From SG8-41 sp036555615 (GTDB lineage Bacteria > Pseudomonadota > Gammaproteobacteria > Burkholderiales > SG8-41), in contig DATBKZ010000059.1 in NCBI GenBank assembly GCA_036555615.1, positions 1 through 64,000 of the forward strand: 64,000 nucleotides of DNA, in the 5' to 3' direction. The position numbers and the translations under genes are program-made. The notes beneath the pieces were generated by a model, which saw nothing but the letters and a program-made list of their open reading frames with translations, was not told the DNA's origin and did not search any database. Within the stretch, counting starts at the first letter, position 1. Every line of letters begins with the position of its first letter. This document shows positions 16,838 through 26,140 of the stretch, piece by piece.

Positions 16838-18147
16838 CACGCGCGCATCCAAGCTTCGATATCGTCCGGGCTCTTGGGCGCGTCGCCGGTCAGCACCTCG
16901 GCGCCGGATTCCGTCACCAGCACATCGTCCTCGATGCGCACCCCGATGCCCGCGAAGCGCGCAGGCACGCCCTCGCCAGGCCGCAGATAGCAACCGGGCT
17001 CGACCGTCAGCACCATGCCCGGAGCGAGTGCGCGCCACTCGCCCTGCAGCTTGTAGTCGCCGGCATCGTGCACGTCGAGCCCCAGCCAGTGGCCGGTGCG
17101 ATGCATGTAGAACTTCTTGTAGGCCTCGGTCTCCACGACTTCGGCGAGACTGCCGGACACCAGCCCCAGGTCGATCAGGCCCCGTGCCAGCACGTTGACT
17201 GCTGCGCGATGCGGAGCATCCCAGGGCGCGCCGGCCTTGACCGCCGCAATCGCCGCCGACTGCGCCGCCAGCACCAGGTCATAGACCTCGCGCTGCGGGC
17301 CGCTGAACCGGCCGCTGACCGGGAAGGTGCGCGTGAGATCGGCTGCATAGCCGTCAAGCTCGCAGCCGGCGTCGATCAGGACCAGCTCCCCGTCCCTCAT
17401 CACACCGTCGTTCTGGACGTAATGCAGGACGCAGGCATGCTCTCCTGTCGCGACAATCGGGCTGTAGGCGGGCGCCTGCGCGCCGAGGCGCCGGAATTCG
17501 TGCAGGAGCTCCGCCTCGATCTCGAACTCGGACCGCCCCGGTCGTGCGGCGCGCATGGCGCGGCGGTGCGCGCCCGCCGTGATGGCGGCGGCGCGCCGCA
17601 TAACGGCGAGCTCCTCCGGCCCCTTGATCAACCGCATCTCGTCGAGCAACGCGTGTACGTCCTTGACCGCCCGCGGCGCAGTGACGCCGGTGCGCGCGCG
17701 GTTGCGCACCTCGTTGATCCAGGCCGTGACGCGCGCGTCCCACGCCGCGTCGGCGCCCAGATGGCAGTAGAGCGCGCCGCGGTCGGCGAGGAGATCCGGC
17801 ATCCGTGCGTCGAGTTCGCTCATCGAGCACGCCTCGTCGAAGCCAAACGCCGTGCGCGCGGCCTCCGGGCCGTAGCGGAAGCCATCCCAGATCTCGCGTT
17901 CGGGATCCTTGTCGCGACAGAACAGGATGCTCTTCGGCGCGTTGCCTGCAACCACTACCAGCGCCGCCCCGGGCTCGCGGAAGCCGGTGAGGTAATAGAA
18001 ATAGCTGTCGAAACGGTAGGGGTAGTGCGCGTCACGGTTGCGCGTGCGCTCGGGCGCGGTCGGGATCAAGGCAACGCCCTCCTGCATGGCCGCGGCGAGC
18101 CGCGCCCGCCGCCGCTGAAAGACGCCAATGTCGATGCCCGCCACCAT
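16837..18147 (-). CDS. pepP: Xaa-Pro aminopeptidase PepP
   Basis: 436-residue aminopeptidase P (M24B) removing N-terminal residues before proline. An N-terminal domain (residues 1-170, with YFYYLTGFREPGAALVV) precedes the pita-bread catalytic domain, where the dinuclear Mn site ligands are visible: Asp in LVLIDAGCELDGYAADLTRT (both aspartates), His in YMHRTGHWLGLDVHD, Glu in VLTVEPGCYLRPGEG and Glu in RIEDDVLVTESG. Length is typical. A TATAAT hexamer lies only seven bases before the ATG, with no Shine-Dalgarno, so the message could be leaderless. Coupled to ubiH downstream. Confidence 0.95.
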   Translation of the reverse strand: MVAGIDIGVFQRRRARLAAAMQEGVALIPTAPERTRNRDAHYPYRFDSYFYYLTGFREPGAALVVVAGNAPKSILFCRDKDPEREIWDGFRYGPEAARTAFGFDEACSMSELDARMPDLLADRGALYCHLGADAAWDARVTAWINEVRNRARTGVTAPRAVKDVHALLDEMRLIKGPEELAVMRRAAAITAGAHRRAMRAARPGRSEFEIEAELLHEFRRLGAQAPAYSPIVATGEHACVLHYVQNDGVMRDGELVLIDAGCELDGYAADLTRTFPVSGRFSGPQREVYDLVLAAQSAAIAAVKAGAPWDAPHRAAVNVLARGLIDLGLVSGSLAEVVETEAYKKFYMHRTGHWLGLDVHDAGDYKLQGEWRALAPGMVLTVEPGCYLRPGEGVPARFAGIGVRIEDDVLVTESGAEVLTGDAPKSPDDIEAWMRA

Positions 18148-18154
18148 GGATCAA

Positions 18155-18160
18155 ATTATA
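18155..18160 (-). promoter_or_regulatory. Perfect -10 hexamer just before pepP
   Basis: TATAAT on the minus strand ends seven bases before the pepP ATG, the distance at which transcription would start at or next to the A of the start codon. No good -35 hexamer was seen at 16-18 bases, which lowers confidence. Confidence 0.35.
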
Positions 18161-18202
18161 AGCGCGACCGCCAGTCGCACCGGGCTGCCGCCGCGCGCGA
18201 CG

Positions 18203-18895
18203 CTAGCAGGCGCTCCTCCCGGCAAGCACGCGCTCGAGCGCCTCAAGGCGCAGCGGCGTGCCGATATCCATCCACAAGCCGCGGTGATGTTCGCCGCTCA
18301 CGAGCCCGCGCGCCATTGCCGGTGCGAGCAGCGCCGCGAGCTGGCAGCGCGCGCCGCGCACGACCCCCGCAAACAGCGCGGGGGAATAGACGCCGATGCC
18401 GCTGAAGGTCAAGCGGTCAGGGCTTTCTTCGGACACTTTGCCGCCGGCAAGCGCGAAGTCTCCCTGGGGGTGATGGGATGGGTTATCCACGAGCACGAGG
18501 TGAGCGAGCCGGCTGTCCGGCGCGAGCGTTGCTGCGGCGGTGGACATGCGCGCAAAATCGAAATCACAATAAATATCGCTGTTGACCACCAGGAACGGGG
18601 ACTCCCCAAGCAGCGGCAGTGCGTAGGCGATGCCGCCGCCCGTCTCGAGCGGCTGCTCCTCGCGCGAATAGACGATGCGTACACCCAAGCGCGAGCCGTC
18701 GCCCAGCACACGCTCGATCGCGCCGGCGAAGTGCGAGACATTGACCACCAGCTCGGTGTAACCAGAGCGCGCGAGGCGCTCGATCACGTGTGCGATGAGC
18801 GGCTTGCCGCCGGCTTCGAGCAGCGCTTTGGGAGCGCGATCAGTGAGCGGGCGCATGCGCTCGCCGCGCCCGGCGGCGAGAATCATCGCTTTCAT
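18203..18895 (-). CDS. murU: N-acetylmuramate 1-phosphate uridylyltransferase MurU
   Basis: 230-residue nucleotidyltransferase forming UDP-MurNAc from MurNAc 1-phosphate in the peptidoglycan recycling route that bypasses MurA/MurB. The nucleotide motif MILAAGRGERMRPLTDRAPK is at the N-terminus, followed by KPLIAHVIERLARSG and the Asp-containing FLVVNSDIYCDFDF. The assignment to MurU rather than to a glucose-1-phosphate uridylyltransferase rests on its position directly after amgK (20 bases), the same pairing and the same lptD neighbour as in Pseudomonas. ATG 18895 is chosen because the conserved sequence begins there. Confidence 0.92.
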   Translation of the reverse strand: MKAMILAAGRGERMRPLTDRAPKALLEAGGKPLIAHVIERLARSGYTELVVNVSHFAGAIERVLGDGSRLGVRIVYSREEQPLETGGGIAYALPLLGESPFLVVNSDIYCDFDFARMSTAAATLAPDSRLAHLVLVDNPSHHPQGDFALAGGKVSEESPDRLTFSGIGVYSPALFAGVVRGARCQLAALLAPAMARGLVSGEHHRGLWMDIGTPLRLEALERVLAGRSAC

Positions 18896-18915
18896 GCCGC
18901 GCAACCCGGTCAATC

Positions 18916-19929
18916 CTATTTCCCGGTTCGAACCGGGGCCCGCTCGCGCTGCTCAAGCTGGTCGAGCAGGCGCGCGAGCGGTGCGAGCTCCCCGTAACGC
19001 CCGGCGACCGCCCGCGCGTAAGCCACGAAGCGCGGCACGTCTTCCAGGTAACCGCTCTTGCCATCGCGGTAGTGCAGGCGCGCGAAGATGCCGATCACCT
19101 TCAGATGGCGCTGCAATCCCATCCATTCGAAATCCCGGTAGAACTCGCTGAAGTCGGCGCGGACGGGCAGGCCCTGCCGCTTCGCCTTGTGCCAGTAGCG
19201 CGCGGCCCAGTCGATCACGCGCTCCTCCTCCCAGCTCACGAAGGCATCGCGCGTGAGCGACACCAGGTCATAGGTGATCGGGCCAAATACCGCGTCCTGG
19301 AAATCGATCACGCCGGGATTGGGATCGCTCACCATGAGGTTGCGCGGCATGTAGTCCCGGTGCACGTATACCGCCGGTTGCGCCAGGCTGCGCGAGATGA
19401 CGAGCGTGATGGCCTCCGCAAGCGCCTGCCGCTGTGCATCGGCAAGCCGCAACGCCAGGTGTCGTCCGACATACCAATCCGCAAACAGATCGCTCTCGCG
19501 TCTGAGCAGTCCCTCGTCGTATGGGGGCAGCACGCCTTCGCGGCTCGCGCTCTGCCATTTGATGAGCGCCTCGATCGCTTCTCCGAACAGCCGATCGGCG
19601 TTGTCCGCGTTCAGCGCATCGAGGTAGGTCGTGTCGCCGAGATCCGTCAGCAACAGGAAGCCGCGCCCAAGATCCTGCGCGAGCACCTCCGGCGCGTTGA
19701 CGCCGGCCGCTCGCAGCAGCGCCGCCACGCGCACGAAGGGGCGGCAGTCCTCGCGCTCCGGTGGCGCATCCATCGCGATCCAGGACCGCGCGTCGCCAAG
19801 GGTCACGCGAAAATAACGACGGAAGCTTGCATCCGCCGATGCAAGTTTCAGCTCGAGTGCCCCGGCGCGCAGATGCGCGCCAAGCCAGCCCCGCAACTGC
19901 TCCAGTCGGCTATCGTCATGCGGGGCCAA
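18916..19929 (-). CDS. amgK: N-acetylmuramate/N-acetylglucosamine kinase AmgK
   Basis: About 337-residue anomeric sugar kinase that phosphorylates MurNAc/GlcNAc at C1 in peptidoglycan recycling. It has the aminoglycoside-phosphotransferase fold: YVHRDYMPRNLMV is the catalytic HxDxxxxN loop and GVIDFQDAVFGPITYDLVSL the metal-binding segment. There is no in-frame ATG near the conserved N-terminus. TTG 19929 has an AAGG at suitable distance and is preferred; GTG codons at 19968 and 19971 are alternatives but lie upstream of a possible -10 (TAAAAT, 19959-19964). Divergent from lptD with about 60 bases between the starts. Confidence 0.88.
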   Translation of the reverse strand: MAPHDDSRLEQLRGWLGAHLRAGALELKLASADASFRRYFRVTLGDARSWIAMDAPPEREDCRPFVRVAALLRAAGVNAPEVLAQDLGRGFLLLTDLGDTTYLDALNADNADRLFGEAIEALIKWQSASREGVLPPYDEGLLRRESDLFADWYVGRHLALRLADAQRQALAEAITLVISRSLAQPAVYVHRDYMPRNLMVSDPNPGVIDFQDAVFGPITYDLVSLTRDAFVSWEEERVIDWAARYWHKAKRQGLPVRADFSEFYRDFEWMGLQRHLKVIGIFARLHYRDGKSGYLEDVPRFVAYARAVAGRYGELAPLARLLDQLEQRERAPVRTGK

Positions 19930-19990
19930 GCGGATTGCCTTCAGCGATGAATTGTGCGATTTTAGCACCACGCCGAACGGGCACTTTTCG

Positions 19991-22276
19991 ATGAAAAAAC
20001 TGATAATTACGCGCCTGTCGCTGGCCCTGGTTTGTGTGCTCCCGCTCACCGCTCGCGCGCAACAGGGGCTCACGCTGAAGTCCCAGCCCACGCTGCTCGC
20101 CATACCCCCGTCGCTGCAGGAAGAAGTGCCGCTTTTCTTCGAGGCCGACCGGCTGCAGGGCCGCCAGGAACAGGAGATCGAAGCCGAGGGCAACGTCCGG
20201 CTGAGACGGCGCGGGCAAGCAGTGTCCGCCGACTGGCTGCGCTACGACAAGCCGTCCGAGGAGTTCGCCGCGCAGGGCAAGGTGCGGATGCAACGGGACG
20301 GCGATGTGGTGCAGGGCGCACGCCTGCGCTACAACCTGGAATCGGAACGCGGCTCGATGGAGGAGCCGAGCTATGTGCTGCACAAGCGTTCCGTTTCTCC
20401 CGGCGCGCAATTTCCGTTTCGCGAGGCGGATGCGCGCGGGGACGCGGAGCAGATCCTGTTCGAAGGCCCCGGGCGCTACCGCGCGACGCGCGCCCGGCAT
20501 ACTTCCTGCGGCCCCGGCAACGATGACTGGTACCTGCGCGCGGGCGAGCTGGAAATCGACAAACCGCGCGACCTCGGGGTCGCTCGCGACACGACGATCG
20601 AGTTCCTCGGCACGCCGATCTTCTACTCGCCGTACCTCTCGTTCTCGCTGCACCAGGAGCGCAAGTCCGGCTTCATCACGCCGCACTATGGAAGCACCAA
20701 TACGGGCGGGCTGGAATTCACGATCCCCTATTTCTGGAACATCGCGCCCAACCGCGATGTGACCATTTCGCCGCGCATCATGACGCGGCGGGGCGTGCTG
20801 ACGCTCGGAGAATTCCGCTATCTCGAGCCCAACTATCTTGGCGAAGCCCGCGCGGAGGTATTGCCGAACGACAGCGCCAAGGAAGGGGAGAAGCGCCACG
20901 CCTACTTCATCCGCCACGACCACTCGCTGCCGAGCGGCTGGTTCGGAAAGCTCAATCTGCAGCGGGTATCGGACGACACCTACTTCACCGATCTCTCGAC
21001 CCAGATCTCCAAGACATCTCAGGTCCAGCTGCCAAATGATTTTGTCCTCGGCCGCGGGGGGAACTGGGGCAGAGCCGGCGGTTACGGGCTGAACGCGCTG
21101 GTTCAGCGGTGGCAGACGCTGCAGCCTGACCCCCTGCAGCCGGTGACCCCCCCGTACGACCGCCTGCCGCAGATCACGCTGACCGCCGCGCGCGCCGACA
21201 TGTTGCGCTCGGATTTCGATTTCTACGGGCAATACTCGACGTTCGATCATCCGACGCTGACCACCGGCACGCGCGTGGTCGCCTACCCGAGCCTATCCGT
21301 GCCCCTGCAGACCGCGTATGCATCCATCACGCCCAAGCTCGGCTTCAATGTGACACGCTATCTCATCGATCCGAACAGCGCCGGGTTCATGGACCAGGAC
21401 CGCGCCCTGCCGATTTTCACCGCGGATTCGAGCGTCGTGTTCGAGCGGCCGACCAGCCTCGGCGGCATGCCGTTCCTGCAGACTCTGGAGCCGCGGCTGT
21501 ATTACGTCTGGATCCCCTACCGCGACCAGAGCGATATCCCGGTATTCGACAGCGCCCAGCAGGACATCAACTTCGCGACCATCTATTCCGAGAATCAGTT
21601 CGCCGGCTGGGATCGCATCAACGATGCCAATCAGCTGACCGTCGGCGTCACCTCGCGCCTCATCAGCACCGATTCAGGGACGGAGCGTCTGCGGGCAGGG
21701 CTCGCGCAGCGCTACTATTTCGAAGACCAGGCGGTCACCCTGCCCGGCGTGCCCATACGCACCAGCTCGAGTTCTGACCTGCTCGCCGCGTTGTCGGGGC
21801 TGATCGCGCGGCACCTGACGGCCGAGGTCGGGCTGCAATACAGCACCAACTTCTCCGAGACCCAGAAGTTCAATGCCGGCCTCCGCTACCAGCCGGGCCC
21901 GGGCCGGGTGCTGAACGTGAGCTACCGTGAGACGATCAACACCCTGCAGCAAACCGATTTCTCGGTGCAGTGGCCGGTGTGGCGGGGGTTGACGGGGCTC
22001 GCGCGATGGAACTATTCGCTGCAGGACAATCGAACACTCGAGGCCCTGCTCGGCGCGGAATACAATGCCGATTGCTGGGCCCTGCGCCTGGTCGCCCACC
22101 GCTTCGCGACCACTACGCAAGATGCATCCACCACATTGTTCATTCAGCTCGAGTTGACCGGCATGTCGCGCATCGGCTCCAACCCGATGGAAACGTTGCG
22201 GCGCAATATTACCGGCTATACGCGGATCGATTCACGGTCCCCCAGGCCTGATGATGCGAGATCGACCTATTACTAG
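19991..22276 (+). CDS. lptD: LPS-assembly outer-membrane protein LptD
   Basis: 761-residue outer-membrane barrel that, with LptE, inserts lipopolysaccharide into the outer leaflet. The N-terminus is a signal peptide (KKLIITRLSLALVCVLPLTA, cleaved near ARAQ). It is followed by an OstA/LptA-like jellyroll (FFEADRLQGRQEQEIEAEG, LRRRGQAVSADWLRYD) and the LptD C-terminal barrel with YSPYLSFSLHQERKSGFITP. ATG 19991 is chosen because it starts the signal peptide; an in-frame ATG at 19952 would disrupt it. First gene of lptD-surA-pdxA-rsmA, the conserved proteobacterial order. Confidence 0.95.
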   Translation: MKKLIITRLSLALVCVLPLTARAQQGLTLKSQPTLLAIPPSLQEEVPLFFEADRLQGRQEQEIEAEGNVRLRRRGQAVSADWLRYDKPSEEFAAQGKVRMQRDGDVVQGARLRYNLESERGSMEEPSYVLHKRSVSPGAQFPFREADARGDAEQILFEGPGRYRATRARHTSCGPGNDDWYLRAGELEIDKPRDLGVARDTTIEFLGTPIFYSPYLSFSLHQERKSGFITPHYGSTNTGGLEFTIPYFWNIAPNRDVTISPRIMTRRGVLTLGEFRYLEPNYLGEARAEVLPNDSAKEGEKRHAYFIRHDHSLPSGWFGKLNLQRVSDDTYFTDLSTQISKTSQVQLPNDFVLGRGGNWGRAGGYGLNALVQRWQTLQPDPLQPVTPPYDRLPQITLTAARADMLRSDFDFYGQYSTFDHPTLTTGTRVVAYPSLSVPLQTAYASITPKLGFNVTRYLIDPNSAGFMDQDRALPIFTADSSVVFERPTSLGGMPFLQTLEPRLYYVWIPYRDQSDIPVFDSAQQDINFATIYSENQFAGWDRINDANQLTVGVTSRLISTDSGTERLRAGLAQRYYFEDQAVTLPGVPIRTSSSSDLLAALSGLIARHLTAEVGLQYSTNFSETQKFNAGLRYQPGPGRVLNVSYRETINTLQQTDFSVQWPVWRGLTGLARWNYSLQDNRTLEALLGAEYNADCWALRLVAHRFATTTQDASTTLFIQLELTGMSRIGSNPMETLRRNITGYTRIDSRSPRPDDARSTYY

Positions 22277-23624
22277 GGCAAGTGCCGTGCTGAAGGGCGC
22301 CGGGCATGTCTCCACCCGGTGTCGCGCGCTGCGCGCATCCGTGTTCGCCGGCGCGCTGTGGGCCGCCGCCTGCCCGGCGCCCGCGCAGCAGCCGCAACCA
22401 GTCGTGGTGCTCGATCGCATCGTGGCCGTCGTGAACAACGAGGTCATCACCCGGGCCGACCTCGACATGCGCTATCGCGCCGCCACCTTGCAACTGAAGC
22501 AGCAGGGCACCCCGCCCCCGCCTCGCGCGACCCTGGAAAAGCAGATTCTCGACCGACTGATCACCGATCACGTGCAGCTCCAGCTCGCCAAGGAGACCGG
22601 CCTGCGCGTGGACGACGCCGAGCTCGACCGGGCGATCCAGCGCATCGCGCAGGAAAACAAGCTTTCGCTGGAGCAGCTGCGCGCGACGCTGGAGAAGGAC
22701 GGCGTACCCTTCGCCCGGTTCCGGGAGGACATTCGCAAGGAAATCACGCTCTCCCGCCTGCGGCAGCGCGAGGTGGACAACAGGATCGTGGTGAGCGAAG
22801 GCGAGATCGAGAGCTTCATCAACGCGCAGCAGGGTCTGGCGGGACGCGGCGAGCAGTACAACCTGTCGCACATCCTCGTGACGGTTCCCGAGAACGCAAC
22901 GCCAGAGCAGATCCAGGCCCGCCGCGGCCGTGCCGAGCAGGCGCTCCAGCAATTGCGCACGGGCGCCGATTTCCGGCAAGTCGCAGCGGCCTTCTCGGAC
23001 GCGCCGGACGCGCTGCAGGGAGGAGCCATGGGATGGCGCGACGGCGCGCGGCTGCCCGCGCTGTTCGTCGATGCGCTGAAGCCGCTGCAGCCGGGAGAGG
23101 TGAGCACCCTGCTCCGCAGCGCCAACGGCTTTCATATCCTCAGGCTGAACGAGCGGCGGGGCGCGAGCGCCCCGGTGATCGTGCGCAGGACCCACGCCCG
23201 CCACATCCTGATCAAGACCAACGAGCTGATACCGCAGGCCGAGGCGCGCCGGCGGGCCGAGTCCCTCAAGGAACGGCTGGACAACAAGGCCGATTTCGCG
23301 GAGCTGGCCCGCCTGCACTCGGAGGATGCCAGCGGCTCGAAGGGCGGCGATCTCGGCTGGCTGTCGCCGGGGGACACGGTTCCCGAATTCGAACGCGCCA
23401 TGGACGCGCTTCAGCCGGGCGCGATCAGCGCTCCGGTGCAAACGCCATTTGGCTGGCACCTGATCCAGGTACTGGAACGGCGCGATGAGGACATGTCGCG
23501 GGACCGGCAGCGGCTGGCGGCACAGTCAGCATTGCGGGCGCGCAAATCCGACGAGTCCTATCAGGAGTGGGTGCGGCAGCTGCGTGACCGCGCCTACATC
23601 GAGTACCGCCTCGACGAGCGCTAG
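22251..23624 (+). CDS. surA: Periplasmic chaperone / peptidyl-prolyl isomerase SurA
   Basis: Up to 457 residues. Periplasmic chaperone for outer-membrane barrels such as LptD. After a signal peptide (cleavage near PAPAQQ) comes the SurA N domain starting VVVLDRIVAVVNNEVITRAD, then two parvulin domains: the first from EQYNLSHILVTVPENAT, the second from RRTHARHILIKTNELIPQ with SGSKGGDLGWLSPGDTVPEF. The ATG at 22251 overlaps lptD by 26 bases; a GTG at 22287 behind an AGGG is an alternative and gives a more compact signal peptide. Followed by pdxA and rsmA on the same strand. Confidence 0.94.
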   Translation: MMRDRPITRASAVLKGAGHVSTRCRALRASVFAGALWAAACPAPAQQPQPVVVLDRIVAVVNNEVITRADLDMRYRAATLQLKQQGTPPPPRATLEKQILDRLITDHVQLQLAKETGLRVDDAELDRAIQRIAQENKLSLEQLRATLEKDGVPFARFREDIRKEITLSRLRQREVDNRIVVSEGEIESFINAQQGLAGRGEQYNLSHILVTVPENATPEQIQARRGRAEQALQQLRTGADFRQVAAAFSDAPDALQGGAMGWRDGARLPALFVDALKPLQPGEVSTLLRSANGFHILRLNERRGASAPVIVRRTHARHILIKTNELIPQAEARRRAESLKERLDNKADFAELARLHSEDASGSKGGDLGWLSPGDTVPEFERAMDALQPGAISAPVQTPFGWHLIQVLERRDEDMSRDRQRLAAQSALRARKSDESYQEWVRQLRDRAYIEYRLDER

Positions 23625-23677
23625 CGCCCGGTTTTGCGCCTCGCGCATCGGGTGTTAAGTTATCGGCTGCGCGGCGG

Positions 23678-24715
23678 TTGGCGGCGCTTGAGCCATTCAA
23701 CATTAAGCACTCCACACCTCACACTCCGCTCATCGCGGTAACGGCGGGTGAACCGGCGGGTATTGGTCCTGACCTGTGTGTCGGGCTTGCTCGCCGGCGC
23801 CTGCCGGCACGCATCGTCGTGATTGCGGATCGCGAGCTGCTTGCGGGCCGCGCCCGCCTGCTGGGCTTGAAGCTTGAGATCGCGAATCACCGGACGGTTG
23901 AACGCGGAGCGGCCCGTGCCGGCACGCTCGCTGTGCTCCACGTGCCCCTCGCGCAGCCGGCGGTGGCGGGGCGGCTCGATCCCGCCAACAGCCGCTATGT
24001 CCTGCGTACCCTGGAGATCGCCGCCAATGGCTGCCGCGACGGGACGTTCGATGCCATGGTCACCGGTCCCCTGCAAAAAAGCGTGATCAACGATGCCGGC
24101 ATTGCGTTTACCGGCCACACCGAATTCCTCGCGGCGCACACCGGCGCCGAGCACGTGGTGATGATGCTGGTGGGCGGCGGCATGCGGGTCGCACTTGCGA
24201 CCACTCACCTTCCTCTGCGCGAAGTCGCGGACCGCGTCACGACGCAAACTCTGGAGCAAACGCTGCGCGTGCTGCAGCGCGACCTTGGGGCGCGCTTCGG
24301 GATCCTGCGGCCACGGATCCTCGTTGCCGGGCTGAACCCGCATGCGGGCGAGGCAGGCTTTCTCGGCCGGGAGGAGGCCGACATCATCGGTCCCCTGCTG
24401 GCGCAGCTGCGCCGCGAGGGATTCGACGTCGAAGGTCCGTTGCCCGCCGACACCCTGTTCAACCCGCGGCGGCTGAAGACCTGCGATTGCGTGCTGGCGA
24501 TGTATCACGATCAGGGGCTGCCGGTGCTCAAGTACGCGAGCTTCGGGGCCGGCGTCAACGTGACTCTGGGTCTTCCCTTCATCCGCACTTCCGTCGACCA
24601 TGGCACCGCGCTCGAACTCGCCGGGACCGGCCGCGCCAGCCGCGGAAGCCTGATCGCGGCGATCCGGCTCGCCGCCAAGCTGGCCGCGCGCCGCGGGTTG
24701 CGGCACCCGGCATGA
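23678..24715 (+). CDS. pdxA: 4-hydroxythreonine-4-phosphate dehydrogenase PdxA
   Basis: About 335-345 residues; NAD-dependent enzyme of vitamin B6 synthesis. Landmarks are IAVTAGEPAGIGPDL at the N-terminus, FDAMVTGPLQKSVINDAG, and three metal-binding histidine segments: FTGHTEFLAAHTGAE, LNPHAGEAGFLGREE and VLAMYHDQGLPVLKY, with the C-terminal FIRTSVDHGTALELAG. The start is uncertain: the frame opens at TTG 23678, no ATG lies before the conserved region, and no good ribosome binding site is visible. Third gene in lptD-surA-pdxA-rsmA. Confidence 0.94.
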   Translation: MAALEPFNIKHSTPHTPLIAVTAGEPAGIGPDLCVGLARRRLPARIVVIADRELLAGRARLLGLKLEIANHRTVERGAARAGTLAVLHVPLAQPAVAGRLDPANSRYVLRTLEIAANGCRDGTFDAMVTGPLQKSVINDAGIAFTGHTEFLAAHTGAEHVVMMLVGGGMRVALATTHLPLREVADRVTTQTLEQTLRVLQRDLGARFGILRPRILVAGLNPHAGEAGFLGREEADIIGPLLAQLRREGFDVEGPLPADTLFNPRRLKTCDCVLAMYHDQGLPVLKYASFGAGVNVTLGLPFIRTSVDHGTALELAGTGRASRGSLIAAIRLAAKLAARRGLRHPA

Positions 24716-24739
24716 GGCGCGCGGGGAACACAAGCCGTC

Positions 24740-25510
24740 ATGCGCCACATCCCACGCAAGCGCTTCGCGCAGAACTTCCTCATCGACGAGGCGACGATTG
24801 CCTTGATCGTGGATGCCATTTCGCCGCGGCCCGGCGATCGCATGGTGGAGATTGGGCCGGGCCTGGGCGCGCTGACGCGGCCGCTCGCCGGCCGGCTCGA
24901 GCACTTGCACGTGATCGAGATCGACCGCGACCTCGTTGCACGCTTGCGCGCCACCTTTCCTCCCGACCGCGTCACCGTCCACGAGGGCGACGCGCTGCGC
25001 TTTGACTTCAGCGCGCTCGGGCCGCGGCTGCGCGTGGTGGGCAATCTGCCCTACAACATCTCCACGCCGCTGCTGTTCGAGCTCGCACGGCACGCCGCAG
25101 CCATAGAGGATATCCACGTCATGCTGCAGAAGGAGGTCGTCGAGCGCATGGTCGCGCGGCCCTCAACCTCCGAGTACGGGCGGCTGTCCGTGATGCTCCA
25201 ATATCGCTTCCAGATGGCGCCGGTACTCGCGGTTGCCGCCGATGCTTTCCGTCCGTCTCCGAAAGTCGACTCCGCCGTCGTGCGCATGATGCCGTACCCC
25301 CGCCTGCCGCATCCCGCAGCCGACGAAGCGGCTCTCGGCAAGATCGTCGCAGCCGCCTTTGCGCGGCGGCGCAAGACGCTGCGCAATGCATTGAAAGGAT
25401 ATTTGAGCGCCGGGGACTTCCAGAGACTCGGCGTGGATGCCGGGCTGCGCGCGCAGGACCTCAAGCTGGAGGATTTTGTCCGCCTCGCGGACGATCTCCG
25501 TGATGGCTAG
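24740..25510 (+). CDS. rsmA: 16S rRNA dimethyladenosine transferase RsmA (KsgA)
   Basis: 256-residue SAM-dependent enzyme that dimethylates two adjacent adenines near the 3' end of 16S rRNA during small-subunit assembly. N-terminus RHIPRKRFAQNFLIDEATI is the family start; SAM-binding motif MVEIGPGLGALTRPLAGR; catalytic motif VVGNLPYNISTPLLFEL; the C-terminal helical domain contains AAAFARRRKTLRNALKGYL. Last gene of lptD-surA-pdxA-rsmA; it converges with gloA across 30 bases with no obvious terminator. Confidence 0.96.
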   Translation: MRHIPRKRFAQNFLIDEATIALIVDAISPRPGDRMVEIGPGLGALTRPLAGRLEHLHVIEIDRDLVARLRATFPPDRVTVHEGDALRFDFSALGPRLRVVGNLPYNISTPLLFELARHAAAIEDIHVMLQKEVVERMVARPSTSEYGRLSVMLQYRFQMAPVLAVAADAFRPSPKVDSAVVRMMPYPRLPHPAADEAALGKIVAAAFARRRKTLRNALKGYLSAGDFQRLGVDAGLRAQDLKLEDFVRLADDLRDG

Positions 25511-25540
25511 GAAACGTTGCCCCGGAGCGTCAGCAGCGCG

Positions 25541-25930
25541 CTACGCCGGCTTTCTCTGGATGAACTCGATCTTGTAGCCGTCGGGGTCCTCGACGAAGGC
25601 GATCACGGTCGTGCCGTGCTTCATCGGCCCCGCTTCGCGCGTCACCCTGCCGCCGCGCCGCTTCACTTCCTCGCACGCCCGGTAGGCGTCGTCGACCTCG
25701 ATCGCGACGTGCCCATAGCCCGTGCCGACATCGTAGGACGCGGTGTCCCAATTGTGGGTAAGCTCCAGCACCGCGGTTCGGGACTCCTCGTCGTAGCCCA
25801 CGAAGGCATTGGTGAAGCGGCCGCCGGGATAATCGGTCTTGCGGAGCAGCCTCATTCCCAGCACCTGCGTGTAGAAATCGAGTGAGCGCTGCAGATCGCC
25901 CACTCGTATCATCGTGTGCAGGATTCTCAC
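25541..25930 (-). CDS. gloA: Lactoylglutathione lyase (glyoxalase I) GloA
   Basis: 129-residue metalloenzyme converting the methylglyoxal-glutathione adduct to S-lactoylglutathione. The start VRILHTMIRVGDLQRSLDFY (GTG) aligns with the Escherichia coli N-terminus. The four metal ligands are present: His in ILHTMI, Glu in VLELTHNWD, His in GYGHVAIEV and Glu in YKIEFIQRK. The GTG overlaps the rubredoxin stop by three bases (GTGA), so translation of the two is coupled, an uncommon pairing. Confidence 0.94.
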   Translation of the reverse strand: MRILHTMIRVGDLQRSLDFYTQVLGMRLLRKTDYPGGRFTNAFVGYDEESRTAVLELTHNWDTASYDVGTGYGHVAIEVDDAYRACEEVKRRGGRVTREAGPMKHGTTVIAFVEDPDGYKIEFIQRKPA

Positions 25931-26115
25931 AGCTCCACCATCTCGAAGTCCTCCTTGCGCGCCCCGCACTCCGGGCACGTCCAGTTTACCGGCACGTCCT
26001 CCCACCGCGTTCCGGGCGCAATGCCTTCGTCGGGCAACCCGGTCTCCTCATCGTAGATGAATCCGCAGATGAGGCACATGTAAGTCTTGTATATTCGTGT
26101 TTCGGCGGTGGTCAT
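25927..26115 (-). CDS. Rubredoxin
   Basis: 62-residue iron-sulfur electron carrier. The two CxxC knuckles that hold a single iron are YMCLICGFIYDE and NWTCPECGARKEDFE; between them lies GLPDEGIAPGTRWEDVP as in classical rubredoxins. A rubredoxin divergent from thiD is a recurrent arrangement in betaproteobacteria. Its partner is unknown here; an alkane hydroxylase is not encoded in the window. Translationally coupled to gloA downstream. Confidence 0.95.
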   Translation of the reverse strand: MTTAETRIYKTYMCLICGFIYDEETGLPDEGIAPGTRWEDVPVNWTCPECGARKEDFEMVEL

Positions 26116-26140
26116 GCGCGGTCGGGGATTTAAGTTAGAA

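Noticed and set aside
22251..22276. lptD-surA overlap as evidence of a frameshift or fusion
   Set aside because: Overlapping starts are common in this operon and both proteins have complete, separate signal peptides.
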